Part shown: in pieces, positions 1-10,083 of the stretch
Layout: every line of letters starts with the position of its first letter
Position numbering within the stretch: the stretch's first letter is position 1
Origin: Membranipora membranacea
Taxonomy: Eukaryota; Bryozoa; Gymnolaemata; Cheilostomatida; Membraniporidae
Length of the DNA: 64,000 nt
Reading direction: 5' to 3'
Assembly (NCBI GenBank): GCA_914767715.1
Contig: OU612068.1
Location: forward strand, 31,496,001-31,560,000
The notes under the pieces: generated by a model
The model's database searches: none
The model's input: the letters and a program-made list of their open reading frames with translations, nothing else
Told to the model about the DNA's origin: nothing
Translations under genes and position numbers: made by a program

Positions 1-1787
1 TCAATAAGCTATCTGAGAAGGTATGGATTTGATGGTCTGGACATAGACTGGGAATCACCAGGGAGCGGGGACAACCCAGTACAAGAGAAAAGCATGTTCA
101 CAAAGCTTGTCAAGGTAACTACGAAACGATCACATACAATTGCAAAATGAATATTGAGTATGAAGGCAAAGCTAGAGATATGTAAATGAGTGGCTCAGGT
201 TGTTGAAGAGTGTGCCACTGAGAAAGATGGATATGATTCTCATCACACAAAACCAGACCATTGTCATGATTTACATATTGTAGGAATTGAGGGAAGCTTA
301 TGATGGAGAGTCCAAATCAACACAAAAAGAACGACTATTACTGAGCATAGCTGTTTCAGCACACAAAGCATCAATTTACAAAGGCTATCAACCTTGGAGG
401 CTCAGCAAGTAAGTAATTCTAATTCTAATTCTAATTCGTAACCTACACATTTGAACTAAAGGAGTCACCATGAGAGTGTCAGATACTATGATACAAGCCC
501 TAGATAACATATAGAAGACTATGATTATTGCTTTTATTATTCCCTATTCTTGTTATTGATGGTCAGTTTATCTCACACATACTGACATAATTGCAGGAGT
601 ATAGACTATGTGAATCTGATGGCATATGACTATCATACCGGTCACTGGGCAAACACACTTGGCCATAATGCTCCCCTGTGCAAGGTTGGAAACAGCACTG
701 AAAATTTGGTGAGCTATCTCAGGCAGAACAAAAGAATGGCCCCGTAATAGCATGTAGGAGTTGTCCTTTTCTCATAGAGGAGAAGGCGACCCTGGGGATG
801 TTGAATACAAAAATTGGAATGCAATTCGGAACATAATAAGTCTTTAAAATATCTCTCTCAGATTAAACAGGTTACCGGAATCAAACAAAGTGACCTTCAA
901 TTGTCTCTTCTTAGAAACTATGAATAAAAAGTTATATCAACATTGTTTCAAACGCATGATAGTTTTCATTGCCGTAGATGTCAGCACTTGAGCTATGGAC
1001 AAACCTTACGATGCCCCGCAATAAGATTGTGATTGGGATACCAGCTTATGGTACAGCTTGGGTTCCAGCGGTTAAGAGTAATGTAAGAGTAGGAGAGGCA
1101 GCACAATGGTCAAGATCGGAGCACTACTACAATATCTGCAATCCAGTCAAAGACTTAACAGAAATCATTTTTGATACCCAATACTGTGCTTACTACAAAG
1201 TACTCGAAGATAGATGGATTTCCTATGATCCACCAGAATCTTATCTTGACAAGGTGAGAAAGAAATGGCTGAATAATACTCTAAACATACGTAGACGACA
1301 AGGTCTGCAGTGGCATTTCAGAAATAATTTCCTTTCCGGGAGATAAACTTACTAAGTTACCTGTCACAGTACATACTAACCAGTCACCGTCTTATGTAAA
1401 CACGACAGGCTGTTTTTTTGTATTTGTTAGTGCGCAGTAGTTAAAACAGGAGGTTATGGGGGAGCTTTGGTGTGGTCTTTGAGCATGGATGATCACCACG
1501 GACATTACTGTGGGATGGGGAGATTCCCCCTTCATCAAACCATCTCAAAATGTCTTCACAAAAACAAAACACGTTCAGCAAGCGGTGAGTCATGGCGAGG
1601 GAGAAAACTGAGAAGTGACCAGAGGATATTACAGACTCACAGATGCCAGGATACAAACAGTTGTGAATTTAACATTATGGCTTTTCTGCTTGTGTTCCTA
1701 AGCGCTTTACTCTGCAGTGTTCTCTGTAAGACGCGGTGTTGTAGTGGGTTGAATAAGTTGATAAGAATCAAAAGCAGGTCAAGATGA
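1..1787 (+). CDS. GH18 chitinase, 5' end off the window, C-terminal membrane anchor
   Basis: Glycoside hydrolase family 18 enzyme that would cleave beta-1,4-GlcNAc links in chitin, probably at the cell surface. Exons by eye: 1-114, 284-408, 597-708, 978-1302, 1450-1787; phases close and give 337 visible residues. The first exon carries the full catalytic motif DGLDIDWE (DxxDxDxE) with the acid/base Glu. Later landmarks are INLM/VNLMAYDYHT-type strand, GIPAYGTAW, and GYGGALVWSLSMDD, all typical of the GH18 barrel in the right order. No chitin-binding domain is seen. Instead the C-terminus has a hydrophobic run (about IMAFLLVFLSALLCSVL) followed by a basic Arg/Lys tail, suggesting a type I anchor with a short cytosolic end. 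The donor at 1302 is the least certain splice; an alternative at 1253 (gtgaga) breaks the frame with the last exon. The N-terminus and signal peptide lie to the left. Family is sure; whether it degrades chitin or is a chitinase-like lectin is inferred from the intact motif. Confidence 0.88.
415..437. repeat. Short hexamer repeat (AATTCT)n
   Basis: Nearly four copies of AATTCT directly after the exon-2 donor in a chitinase intron. Simple slippage repeat with no evident function. Confidence 0.8.
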
Positions 1788-2190
1788 TGACCATAATCAA
1801 TTCAATCATACTTGACCCATTTCTCAACATCAGTGTGGGCAGTGCGAACAACATGCAAAAAAGGATCACTTCTGTTCAACTTCAAAAGCAGGCTCTGCGA
1901 GCACACTGTTCTAAATTTACATCCAAACAGAAACTACGTAGTCGTATTATATTGCACAACAACTCCACTTCACTTCATGAATATTCTCTCCTTTTTTATC
2001 AATATTTCAATTTTGTTTTCATCATCGTATTCAGCATTTCCTGACTTGTACCGATGGATACCTCACAAATGATTCTCACTAGTTACAATCAATTGTCTAT
2101 GAGCTTTTCAGTAAATTACGTTGTAATATAAATGTTTTACCACACAACCATTTCATCATTTTATACATGTAAAGATTAACGTTTACATAC
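1788..2190. other. Spacer between chitinase and PAN2 3'-most visible exon
   Basis: No coding exon is recognisable on either strand. I looked here on the minus strand for the next PAN2 exon, because the exon ending at 2191 finishes with a good donor (gtatgt), and found none. Short frames present have no family features. Confidence 0.6.
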
Positions 2191-5100
2191 CACATCAGCA
2201 AACTGAGTCTCCTGGCTGTAAGGATTGAATGGTTTAGGTGAGCCTCCATCTGCTGACACACTGGAGTAGAGATGGAAGCATCCGTTAGCGTCACCGAATG
2301 AGACATGCTGCTGAGATGTAGACACATCGAATGCTGTGATCGGTCCAGTAGCTGCCCCTATCTGGTGTGTTACGAGTGAGGCTGAAGTCATGGCTCCCGT
2401 ATCCATCACCTGATACTGTCCAGACTGACAGACAGAGAGATAAATCAGTATATCAATTATTGTTAGCATGTTAAAATGGAAACCAGCACACACCCGGTAG
2501 TAACCAGATTCAAGACACAAGCCTTACACAAGCCGAATTAGCTTCTCCCACCATCCACTGACATAAAATGGAGTCAGTTTCAAAAAACGACAAATCTCAC
2601 CACGTACAATCATTGCCCCTTCTACTACTCATTTTACACCCTGGACCAAAGAGGCAGATACACATTTATCACTAATCCTTTAATTCAGCTTTCACAGCTT
2701 CAGTTTATTTTTACTGGATAAGAGTGAAGAACATTGACATCACCACTCACAGCGTTAGGGAACATTTTAAATCCACCAACCAAGTTGACAGTAAAGAAAA
2801 TGGAGTTATCCACTCTGACACCTAGATGTCAAGTGTACAGTTGATAGCACAAAAATTGTCAACATTTTTGTCTGATCAAAAACGCTAGATTACTACGGCC
2901 AACCAACGTGTCTAACTTTCATGACTATTATTGTTGGAAATTTCAAGGGAATCCGTTATAGAATACCACCCGATTTTGGGGCCAAATGATCACTGCTGGT
3001 TGTCTGATAACAGATATATGATGTTAAATATCAAATCAGATTAAATGAGACTAACAGAAATGGACACGATTTACTTACATGAGACACAACAAAGATTTTG
3101 CTTGTGTAGGTAGGCACAAATTTGAGGTAGTATGGTTCTATATTACACTGAATGGGTGATATGCTCCTCATCATTCTCATATCATAAACCATCAGGAATC
3201 TTGAGTGGAAAGAAGAAGCATGGAATTAAACAACAGGGCTCAAAAATTCATTCGAATCAGAAAAGCTGAGAAGAGGATGAAAAGTTTGCACTGATCGTTA
3301 AGCATCGACTCAAAAGAATAAGACAACCTACTAACATCAATACCAGTCAACCATTAAACTGAATTTAGTAGATATAGTGTACTAACTTCTGATGCAATGG
3401 ATTTAACTTTGCCTGGTAATGCTACATAATAGACTTAGAGTTGGGCCAGAATAATCGTACACAAACTGATATTAAATCCCACCTGTCTAGTTGAAGGTTA
3501 CCCCTGACAGCCGAAAATCCACATGTCACAATCTGATTGTTATGCGAGTCAAAATCTGAGAGAGTTCCGCTATGTGCTTGAAAGCTGTGCTCCACACCTA
3601 AGCTTCGAGGGTCCCTCAGTGTGATCTAGGATAAGGAATAAGAGGAAATGAGCTGCAGTCCGTCATACTTGGAGTCTCATGTTCAGGCTAATGCTGATTA
3701 TATCAGTGCTATGTCCACGTTGACAGATATATTTAGCAAATATGGGCCAAGTTATCAAATATAACCAGAACTTAGATTGGACTCTGTGCTTTGTAATGAT
3801 TTAGCGTTTGCAAATTCTACTGCCAATGTAATATTAGCCCTCAGAGAAGAATATTTGTTTTGAGTAAGGAAACTTACCTTGCCAGATGTGTCACCAAACA
3901 GCAGGTGTCTATTACTAGCCTTTATAATAGCTACACCAACATCATCTACCATATACTGTAAAAAAAACAACAAAGAAACAAGTGTGGTTAGTTACATGTA
4001 GTGATGTGCTGTATCCACATGACGGCAGATTAAATATAAGTCAAGCCTAGATGGCCTAGAGGTTAAAAAGCAAAATCTGTAACACTATAATTGTAAGGCG
4101 ACAAATCATTATAATTATAATAACCACCATATTACAAGTTTGTTAAATGTGTTGGGGAGAATTTCTGCATTCCATTACGAGGCCTCATTTCTGAGCCAAA
4201 ATATACTACACTTAGTAGTTAGAACAACAGCAGTAGATTGATTTACCTTGTTTACAGGAGCGAGACTTGCCATATCCAGCTCAAACACATACGGCTGATG
4301 ACCTCCGACCAGCACGCTGTTGTTGGGAGTATGAGTAATACACTGCATGCTGTGAAAATCCTCACCCCTAAAAATACCAGTAAGACTGGAAAATTATTTC
4401 CACATATAATAACATGAGGTGATTATTTGGATTACAGCGAGGTCATAATATACTGGCACATAGCACACAAGCATAAACGCATTATCAGAAAAGCTACACA
4501 TTATAATATTTGCAAAATGATTTAATATGGATGAACTTCTCTCCCAATAAAGAGATAGACTGCATAATATAATAATCTCTCTACCGTCCCGCACTTTTTG
4601 TCCTACTGTCCAATATCCCATAAATAAAACTATTAAGGGTAGCACATAAAACTGCCCCGCTAATCCAAGTTTCGATTGACGTGAGCATTTGAATGTCATT
4701 CCATGACAAAGATATGTGAAATTTAGTTACTTTTTGTGATAACTGAATTATTGGTTTTGGCGACTAAAACTAAATCATTGCAATGTCAATGCAAACGTCA
4801 TATGAAACATACCCAAACTCTGCAGAACAGCGGCCAAATCTTGTGTAACAACGAACATCGTTAGCTGTGAGTGTGTAAATTCCCAGCTGAGAGGGTAATA
4901 CTTGAATAACCGGACTATTAGTGTGTACTCTGAAAGCAGTGTATCTCTGCAGATTTGGTCCATAGTATGAGGAAATATATCCCTACAAAAAATTGACAGG
5001 GTGTCAAATGTGCGGAAATGTCTCTCAACAACGGCAATCAACATAAAATCAAAAGGTGATAAATGAAATGTTTAGTGTGAAGCGTTGCGAGTTCAAGAAT

Positions 5101-5579
5101 CAACCAAATTCAACTTACATTGAGTGAAAGGAGATAATTCGTCAGAGCTCCAAATAACATTATGAGAACTCATACTCTTGATAAGCATATCAAAATCATT
5201 TACTACACAGGTAAATGACCAGAATAGTCCTGACGAGAATGAGAGTCGCACTTACAGCATTAGTTCCTATCCAGAGTAGCTCCTCTACACTATCAAATGC
5301 AGTAGTTGAGACACCTGACTGTTCAGCTAACACGCTACTCTGATGTTTGTAGTCTGATTCAGGACCTGGGGGACCCTCTCCACCCTGGTGCTGACCTGCA
5401 CCCATCTGCTGAGGTGGTGGGGGCTGCTGCTGCTGCTGAGGAGGCATCATCCCATGACCGCCATGCATCTCCATCTGCATACCTTGTGGAGGGAACATCT
5501 GAGGTTGGTGATAATGTGTAGCTCCATTACTAAACTGTGGTGGAACCATACCCTGTCCTGGCCCACCATGGTAATTCAT
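2191..5579 (-). CDS. PAN2: PAN2 N-terminal WD40 region (PAN2-PAN3 deadenylase), 3' exons missing
   Basis: PAN2 is the catalytic subunit of the PAN2-PAN3 complex that trims mRNA poly(A) tails. Minus-strand exons: 5579-5256, 4982-4813, 4367-4247, 3955-3878, 3625-3483, 3199-3079, 2424-2191; all phases agree, giving 397 residues. The start at 5579 opens a Gly/Met/Pro/Gln-rich leader with a QQQQQPPPPQQ run, then VEELLWIG, SSYYGPNLQRYTAF, SGTLSDFD, VYDMRMMRSISPIQ, ITAFDVSTSQQHVSFGD and FNPYSQETQFA. These follow the vertebrate PAN2 WD40 order closely. The last visible exon ends with donor gtatgt, so the transcript should continue, yet the linker, the UCH-like domain and the DEDD exonuclease are absent. 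To the left lies a chitinase on the opposite strand. Either the remainder is beyond the left edge (chitinase nested in an intron), the gene is broken, or the assembly is wrong here. Confidence 0.87.
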
Positions 5580-6918
5580 ATCTGTCTATTGGATTGCCCC
5601 AGCTGCTGTGTAGGAATTAGTTCACAGCCCAAAGTTTGCTCATATGATAACTATAAAGAGAAATTAAATATTTTTTATTATACAGTAAAAAAACGCATCA
5701 GCAGCATTTTCCCAGATTGTTCTGGGTATGCTGGATATGTAACAGGCTCATTCATTCATTCTTAAAAAGGATACTGCTCACTAAAGTTCCAATTAAAAAG
5801 TAAAACCCTAGGCAGGTAGTTGAGAAAAAACTTGATTGTCTGTTTCAGCATGAGAAGAGTTCCATTTAATTTTTTTGAATACTGGTACTTTTCATAATAT
5901 ATAGACTAGGTCTGTATACTTGCAGCAACTTTCACATATCAAAACCTTGGATTCTAGTCGAGTTGCTCATCAACCCTTATTCATCAGCAAGTTCTATCTG
6001 AAAAGAGGGCTACATGCCAACCGTGGCTGCATGTCTTCACCTTATATATCTATTTGTTCAGAGTTTGGAAGGATTGTGAAATATATATATAGTCAAATCC
6101 TTGAATATGTCACCCTTGCCAAATGGGATGGCATTATGGAACTCTTTCTTTGATCAATCATTTCCATTCTCCAAATGAAACACTGCAAACAGGCCAATCC
6201 TTCCTTCAGCAGTCTATCCAAGATGTATTAAGACCAAGGTGGCCAGCATGCAGCTGATATTGGCTGGCTATCAAGGCAAATTACTAGCTAGTCCATAAAC
6301 ATATGGATTCTCTTAAATGTTTTATATTGTTATGGGTTAGGCTAGCACTTGGTTAAATCAAGTCAAATGCAAACCTTACATCAAGACATTGATGAAGAAA
6401 ACAAACGAAAAACTGACCTATTAAATAAGGGGGAGCTCCCTTAACTTAACAAAAGAGTTTCTGACTAGTTCATCTCAAGTTATTCATATATAATATAATT
6501 GACAGACAAAGTTGAAAACATGAGTCTTCAACTAGAACAGGCCGAAAAGCTTCACTACTTCCCACTTAAAATTTCAGCTGCTTTGGACTAACAACTAGCG
6601 ACTAGCATCATATGATATTGAGGCGTCACGTCACAAACACGAATGTTATCTAGGTGTTACGACGATATGTCATGTCAAGAATGAGAAGTCATCCAAGTTT
6701 CTCTTAGTTGGGGTACTGCCAACTTCATTTCACATATCACACAGTAGCTACTTTTATTGTCAAAAAAATTGGTCTGTGTCAGTTCCCTTTACTCACTGGG
6801 CATAGTCTATTTACCCTCAAATTAATGGGAAAACTAGATTGATAGCACTTTAATATTGACAAGCAAGAAATCAGCCTAATGTCCTAACTAGCCTTGTTGA
6901 TTTGCAGGCTTCCGAATG
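5580..6918. other. Spacer upstream of PAN2
   Basis: Presumed PAN2 promoter side plus intergenic DNA. No coding exon, RNA gene or clear repeat was recognised; short frames on both strands look random. Confidence 0.5.
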
Positions 6919-7129
6919 TATGAGAGTATTAATTACTCTTATATGGTGGGCCTTTCAATTAGAATGAGCGATACTTTTGAAGCAAATTATCAGCTGGCCA
7001 TTTGTGAGTTAGACTCCATCATATCAATCGCTCAGTGTGTGAGCAATATGATAGCAATTTTTGGTGGGCCTTTCAAAAGCATCGCTCATTCTAATTGAAA
7101 TGCCCACCATATGAGAGTATTAATTAATT
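6919..7129. mobile_element. Foldback/MITE-like element with about 55-bp inverted repeats
   Basis: The left arm (about 6928-6983) contains ATATGGTGGGCCTTTCAATT followed by AGAATGAGCGATACTTTTGA. The right arm (about 7063-7126) is its near-perfect reverse complement, ending CCACCATATGAGAGTATTAA. The arms enclose about 80 bp without coding capacity. The motif TATGAGAGTATTAATTA sits at both outer ends. The size and structure fit a small non-autonomous DNA element; exact ends and target duplication are not resolved, so the superfamily is open. Confidence 0.6.
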
Positions 7130-7324
7130 AAAGACCATAACAATCTGAATATGGACTTGAAGCAATTCATCATTCATGCTCTAGATGAAAATGTGTTATT
7201 TTATCTATCTAGCTAGGTTCAAATCTAGTGTGTATATCTGTGCCTAGCTAGATAGATTTATTTAGAGAGTAATGAACTAGCTTTGCCTTCAGTTAGTTTA
7301 GTCTGTCTAACTATTTCTATCATA

Positions 7325-7350
7325 CTATGTATGTATGTATGTTATGTATG
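7325..7350. repeat. Imperfect (TATG)n microsatellite
   Basis: TATG repeats broken by one TTATG unit, in intergenic DNA just left of the LINE tail. Confidence 0.7.
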
Positions 7351-7562
7351 CAACTACTTTACCACTCTACTACCTAAAGCTAGGTTTCTGTGCATGGTCA
7401 AGTGCACAAGGCCTTGACTATTTATTTGAGCACTCGATCACTTGCACAAACTGTGTATCAAGCCAGTAGGCCCTGGAATAAATGATAAGCTACTATTGTC
7501 TCAAAACTAATCATCATATATATTCTTATAAAATTATACATTATTATATATACTAGTATGGC

Positions 7563-8330
7563 ATGGCATGGAACAGTTCCACAAAGTATTTGGGGGTGAT
7601 GATGCAGTCTGACCTAAAGTTTGATCAGCACATAAAACTAAAGAGAGACAGCGCCTCAAGAGCTCTTGGATCCATCAAACACATACTATACAATGCACCC
7701 AAGAAGAGCCGCCTACTGGCATATACCAGCCTATGTCGCCCAATACTCGAATATGCTGATACAGTCTGGGACCCAATGCTCAACAAGGACATTGAATCAA
7801 TAGAAATGATTCAACATCGAGCTGTCAGATTTATCAGCTGCCTAAAAGGAAGAGAAAGCGTTACTGAGGCCAGCTCTGAGCTTGGCCTCCAAACACTACA
7901 GAACAGGAGAAGAAATCACAGGCTAACCCTTCTGATGAAGATCCTTCAAGAAGAGGAGCAACACAGCTCACTAGCTCTCGCATATGATGAAGTATCAAAC
8001 GACAAACAGAACATGACAATGAAAACAAGATCTGCCACCAGAGGCAAACTCAACTCTGTATATGCATCTACAAAAGTCTACTATGGAAGTTTCCTTCCGA
8101 GGACAATCAGGGACACCAAGGGTACCACAAGTTAAATCCAAAGACAGCGTCTAGCTGGAAATAAAGTGATGACTGACAACACTAAACAGCATACAGCTGT
8201 AACCCCCGTTAACCATTAAACACACTGTTAGTCATGAGGCACTCCTTTAACTTTTAGTTCCTGAGTGTACGAAGTCTTCAAAGGTATTCAAAGGTATACA
8301 TACATACAACAAAAACAAATAAAATATGAG
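7563..8330 (+). mobile_element. 5'-truncated CR1/jockey-like LINE, C-terminal part of reverse transcriptase
   Basis: An open frame at 7563-8135 has the thumb and C-terminal region common to CR1/jockey/L2 reverse transcriptases. It shows KYLGVMMQSDLKFDQHI, then SLCRPILEYADTVWDP, then IEMIQHRAVRFI, then GLQTLQNRRRNHRL, and ends with the SFLPRTIRD block that usually closes these proteins. The palm domain with the FADD-type catalytic motif and the endonuclease are absent, so this is a dead 5'-truncated copy. About 190 bp of apparent 3' tail follows, ending near ATAC-rich sequence. The frame is still open over 190 codons, suggesting a fairly recent insertion. Copy boundaries are approximate and no target duplication was identified. 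Confidence 0.85.
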
Positions 8331-8523
8331 GGAATGGGTGGCTAAATTGAAGGATCATATGGACTTCAGCAATGCATCATCTCTATTGGTTTGAGAGATG
8401 ACACATTACAGTCTCTTTTCCAGGATCCTTGCAATGTCAAACGAATGCATCATAAATATATGAATGAAAGACTCTCATAGTTACCCAGCTGATTCTCTTT
8501 TATTTATACAGCCATCCACGCAT

Positions 8524-8617
8524 CCAATTCTTTGGCGAAGAGAGTTAAAAATGTGATTTTGTATGGCACGTGACCAATTTGTTGGATTTTGATTGGATAG
8601 TTAAAATCCATTTCAAA
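8524..8617 (+). promoter_or_regulatory. Candidate RACGAP1 promoter: CCAAT boxes, E-box and CHR-like motif
   Basis: Within 95 bp there are CCAAT at 8524-8528 and 8574-8578, an inverted CCAAT (ATTGG) at 8592-8596, a CACGTG E-box at 8567-8572, and TTCAAA (reverse of TTTGAA, CHR-like) at 8612-8617. CCAAT plus CHR is a known arrangement in vertebrate late cell-cycle genes, a class that includes RACGAP1. The position, 1.5 kb before the start codon, requires 5' UTR introns, which the splice sites at 9193 and 10073 allow. Function is inferred only. Confidence 0.3.
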
Positions 8618-9001
8618 AGTCCGCGAGCTACAAGTGGAAGAAGAATTTGAGAATTTCATATTTTACCAAATGATATACTGCCTGTTCACTACAACTGGTC
8701 ATACAATTTGCCAAGTGTTTGAGGCTCGAATATTTTAGTTGGCTGCCAAGGATTCTGATGGATTTTTGTGGGTGAGTATTAGAAAAAAAATGGCCAGATG
8801 GTGGAATCAATGAAGAGGGAGTTCATTGGTGGAATTGTCTGTTGTGTTGATGTTCCAGTAAGGAAACAGTCTGTTAGTTACGTTAGTGGTTAGTTGTGTT
8901 AGTTAGTTGGTGCAATGAGTAGTCCTTGGTTAGTTTTGTGTTCATTCAGCAGTATCATAGACTATTTGATAGATAGTAAACTATGACCTAATCTCACAGT
9001 G

Positions 9002-9042
9002 ACAGGTCTACTCCAAAATCCCAGGTTTTGGAGTAGACCTGT
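9002..9042. repeat. Perfect 17-bp stem, 7-nt loop hairpin
   Basis: ACAGGTCTACTCCAAAA (9002-9018), loop TCCCAGG, then the exact reverse complement (9026-9042). Too short for a typical animal pre-miRNA; could be a remnant of a foldback element or an RNA structure in the RACGAP1 leader. Confidence 0.8.
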
Positions 9043-9193
9043 GCCTAATCTACTGTTACTCACTGATGTTACTTTATCTCATCTGTCTGGTCTTGTTGGG
9101 TAAATCAATCAGAGAGAGAGAAGAATGCTATTTTTAGCTAAACTAAAGTTCCTGAGTGAGTGCTATGCCTATTCATTCCTTCTCTTTCCACAG

Positions 9194-10082
9194 ACAGTCA
9201 CATCAATGAACTCCCTCTTCAATGGTCACATGTCCTATCTTGCTGTGATAAAGAGACTCAAGATGTATGTTATTGGGAGGCCATATATTTTAGTGTGGCC
9301 GATTAGCTGTCACATCCATAACAGTTCTGATCATAGAAAACAGGATAGAACTTGACCCTATTAACCCTCTCATTGAAAAAACGGTGAACTCCCTCAATTG
9401 CTGTGAATGTGTCAAATACCAATACATTGGTTGTGTATATTTAGACTCCCTGTTAACAGGTACATTTTGGTTGAAATGATGGGGATTCTTATGTCATGCG
9501 ATTGCTTACTTACATACTGAGTACTTGCAGATGGTATGCCCAACATCATGAGAGAAGGGCGAGGAATACTTCATGGATGGGGCTTGCAGCTAATGTTGTA
9601 ATTAATTAAGCGACATGTTTGAGCCAGGAGTAACAGCGTTGGTTTGAGTTATAGTTATATTTATTACAATTAAGTGGTGTGATTATGATTACTCAAAAAC
9701 TTATTGAAATGTGTTTCTTCTTTTTTAGACCTCATTTGATTGTTTTAACCTGACTGCGAAGCACCGTCACCGAGTTTACATCATTGCCAACCTTGTAAGT
9801 CACTCATGTCATATTCCCTTGTCATGAATCTTTAATATGATTAGTATGATAACAATGTATTTTGGATCTACGTCATGGTGGGCCAATGATAGTTATGAAC
9901 ATTGTCATTGGTCGAAAAACCTACCACAGTATTTTTGACCGATATATCAGATGTGATGAACAGATGAAATAATATAATCTCAGTTTTTGAAAATTATTTA
10001 CACGAATCAGTTATTTTCTTACATTTTACTACTGAAGATATAATAAATCGTGTTTTGTATTCTATTATTTCAGCTTAGCTAG
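9194..10082 (+). CDS. Possible 66-aa spliced upstream ORF in the RACGAP1 leader
   Basis: Segments 9194-9264, 9531-9597 and 9729-9794 each have an acceptor before and a donor after (gtatgt, gtaatt, gtaagt). They join in consistent phase to the exon starting at 10074. The frame opens at ATG 9206 (MNSLFNGHMSYLAV...), continues through TSFDCFNLTAKHRHRVY, and stops at TAG 10080-10082, one base before the RACGAP1 ATG at 10084. No family is recognised. It may be a 5' UTR with a chance ORF, a regulatory uORF, or an upstream cistron sharing the transcript. An alternative reading of the middle segment (GMPNIMREGRGILHGWG) is also open but does not splice in phase. Confidence 0.3.
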
Positions 10083-10083
10083 G

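Larger units (their letters stand above)
8331..9193. other. Spacer upstream of RACGAP1, promoter-like with inverted repeats
   Basis: Holds a CCAAT/E-box cluster near 8524-8617, GTTAG-rich low-complexity sequence at 8873-8912, one half (8811-8828) of an 18-bp inverted pair with 9204-9221, and a perfect hairpin at 9002-9042. No confident coding exon. Confidence 0.45.

Noticed and set aside
9002-9042. microRNA precursor
   Set aside because: The stem is only 17 bp with no extension on either side, shorter than animal pre-miRNAs.
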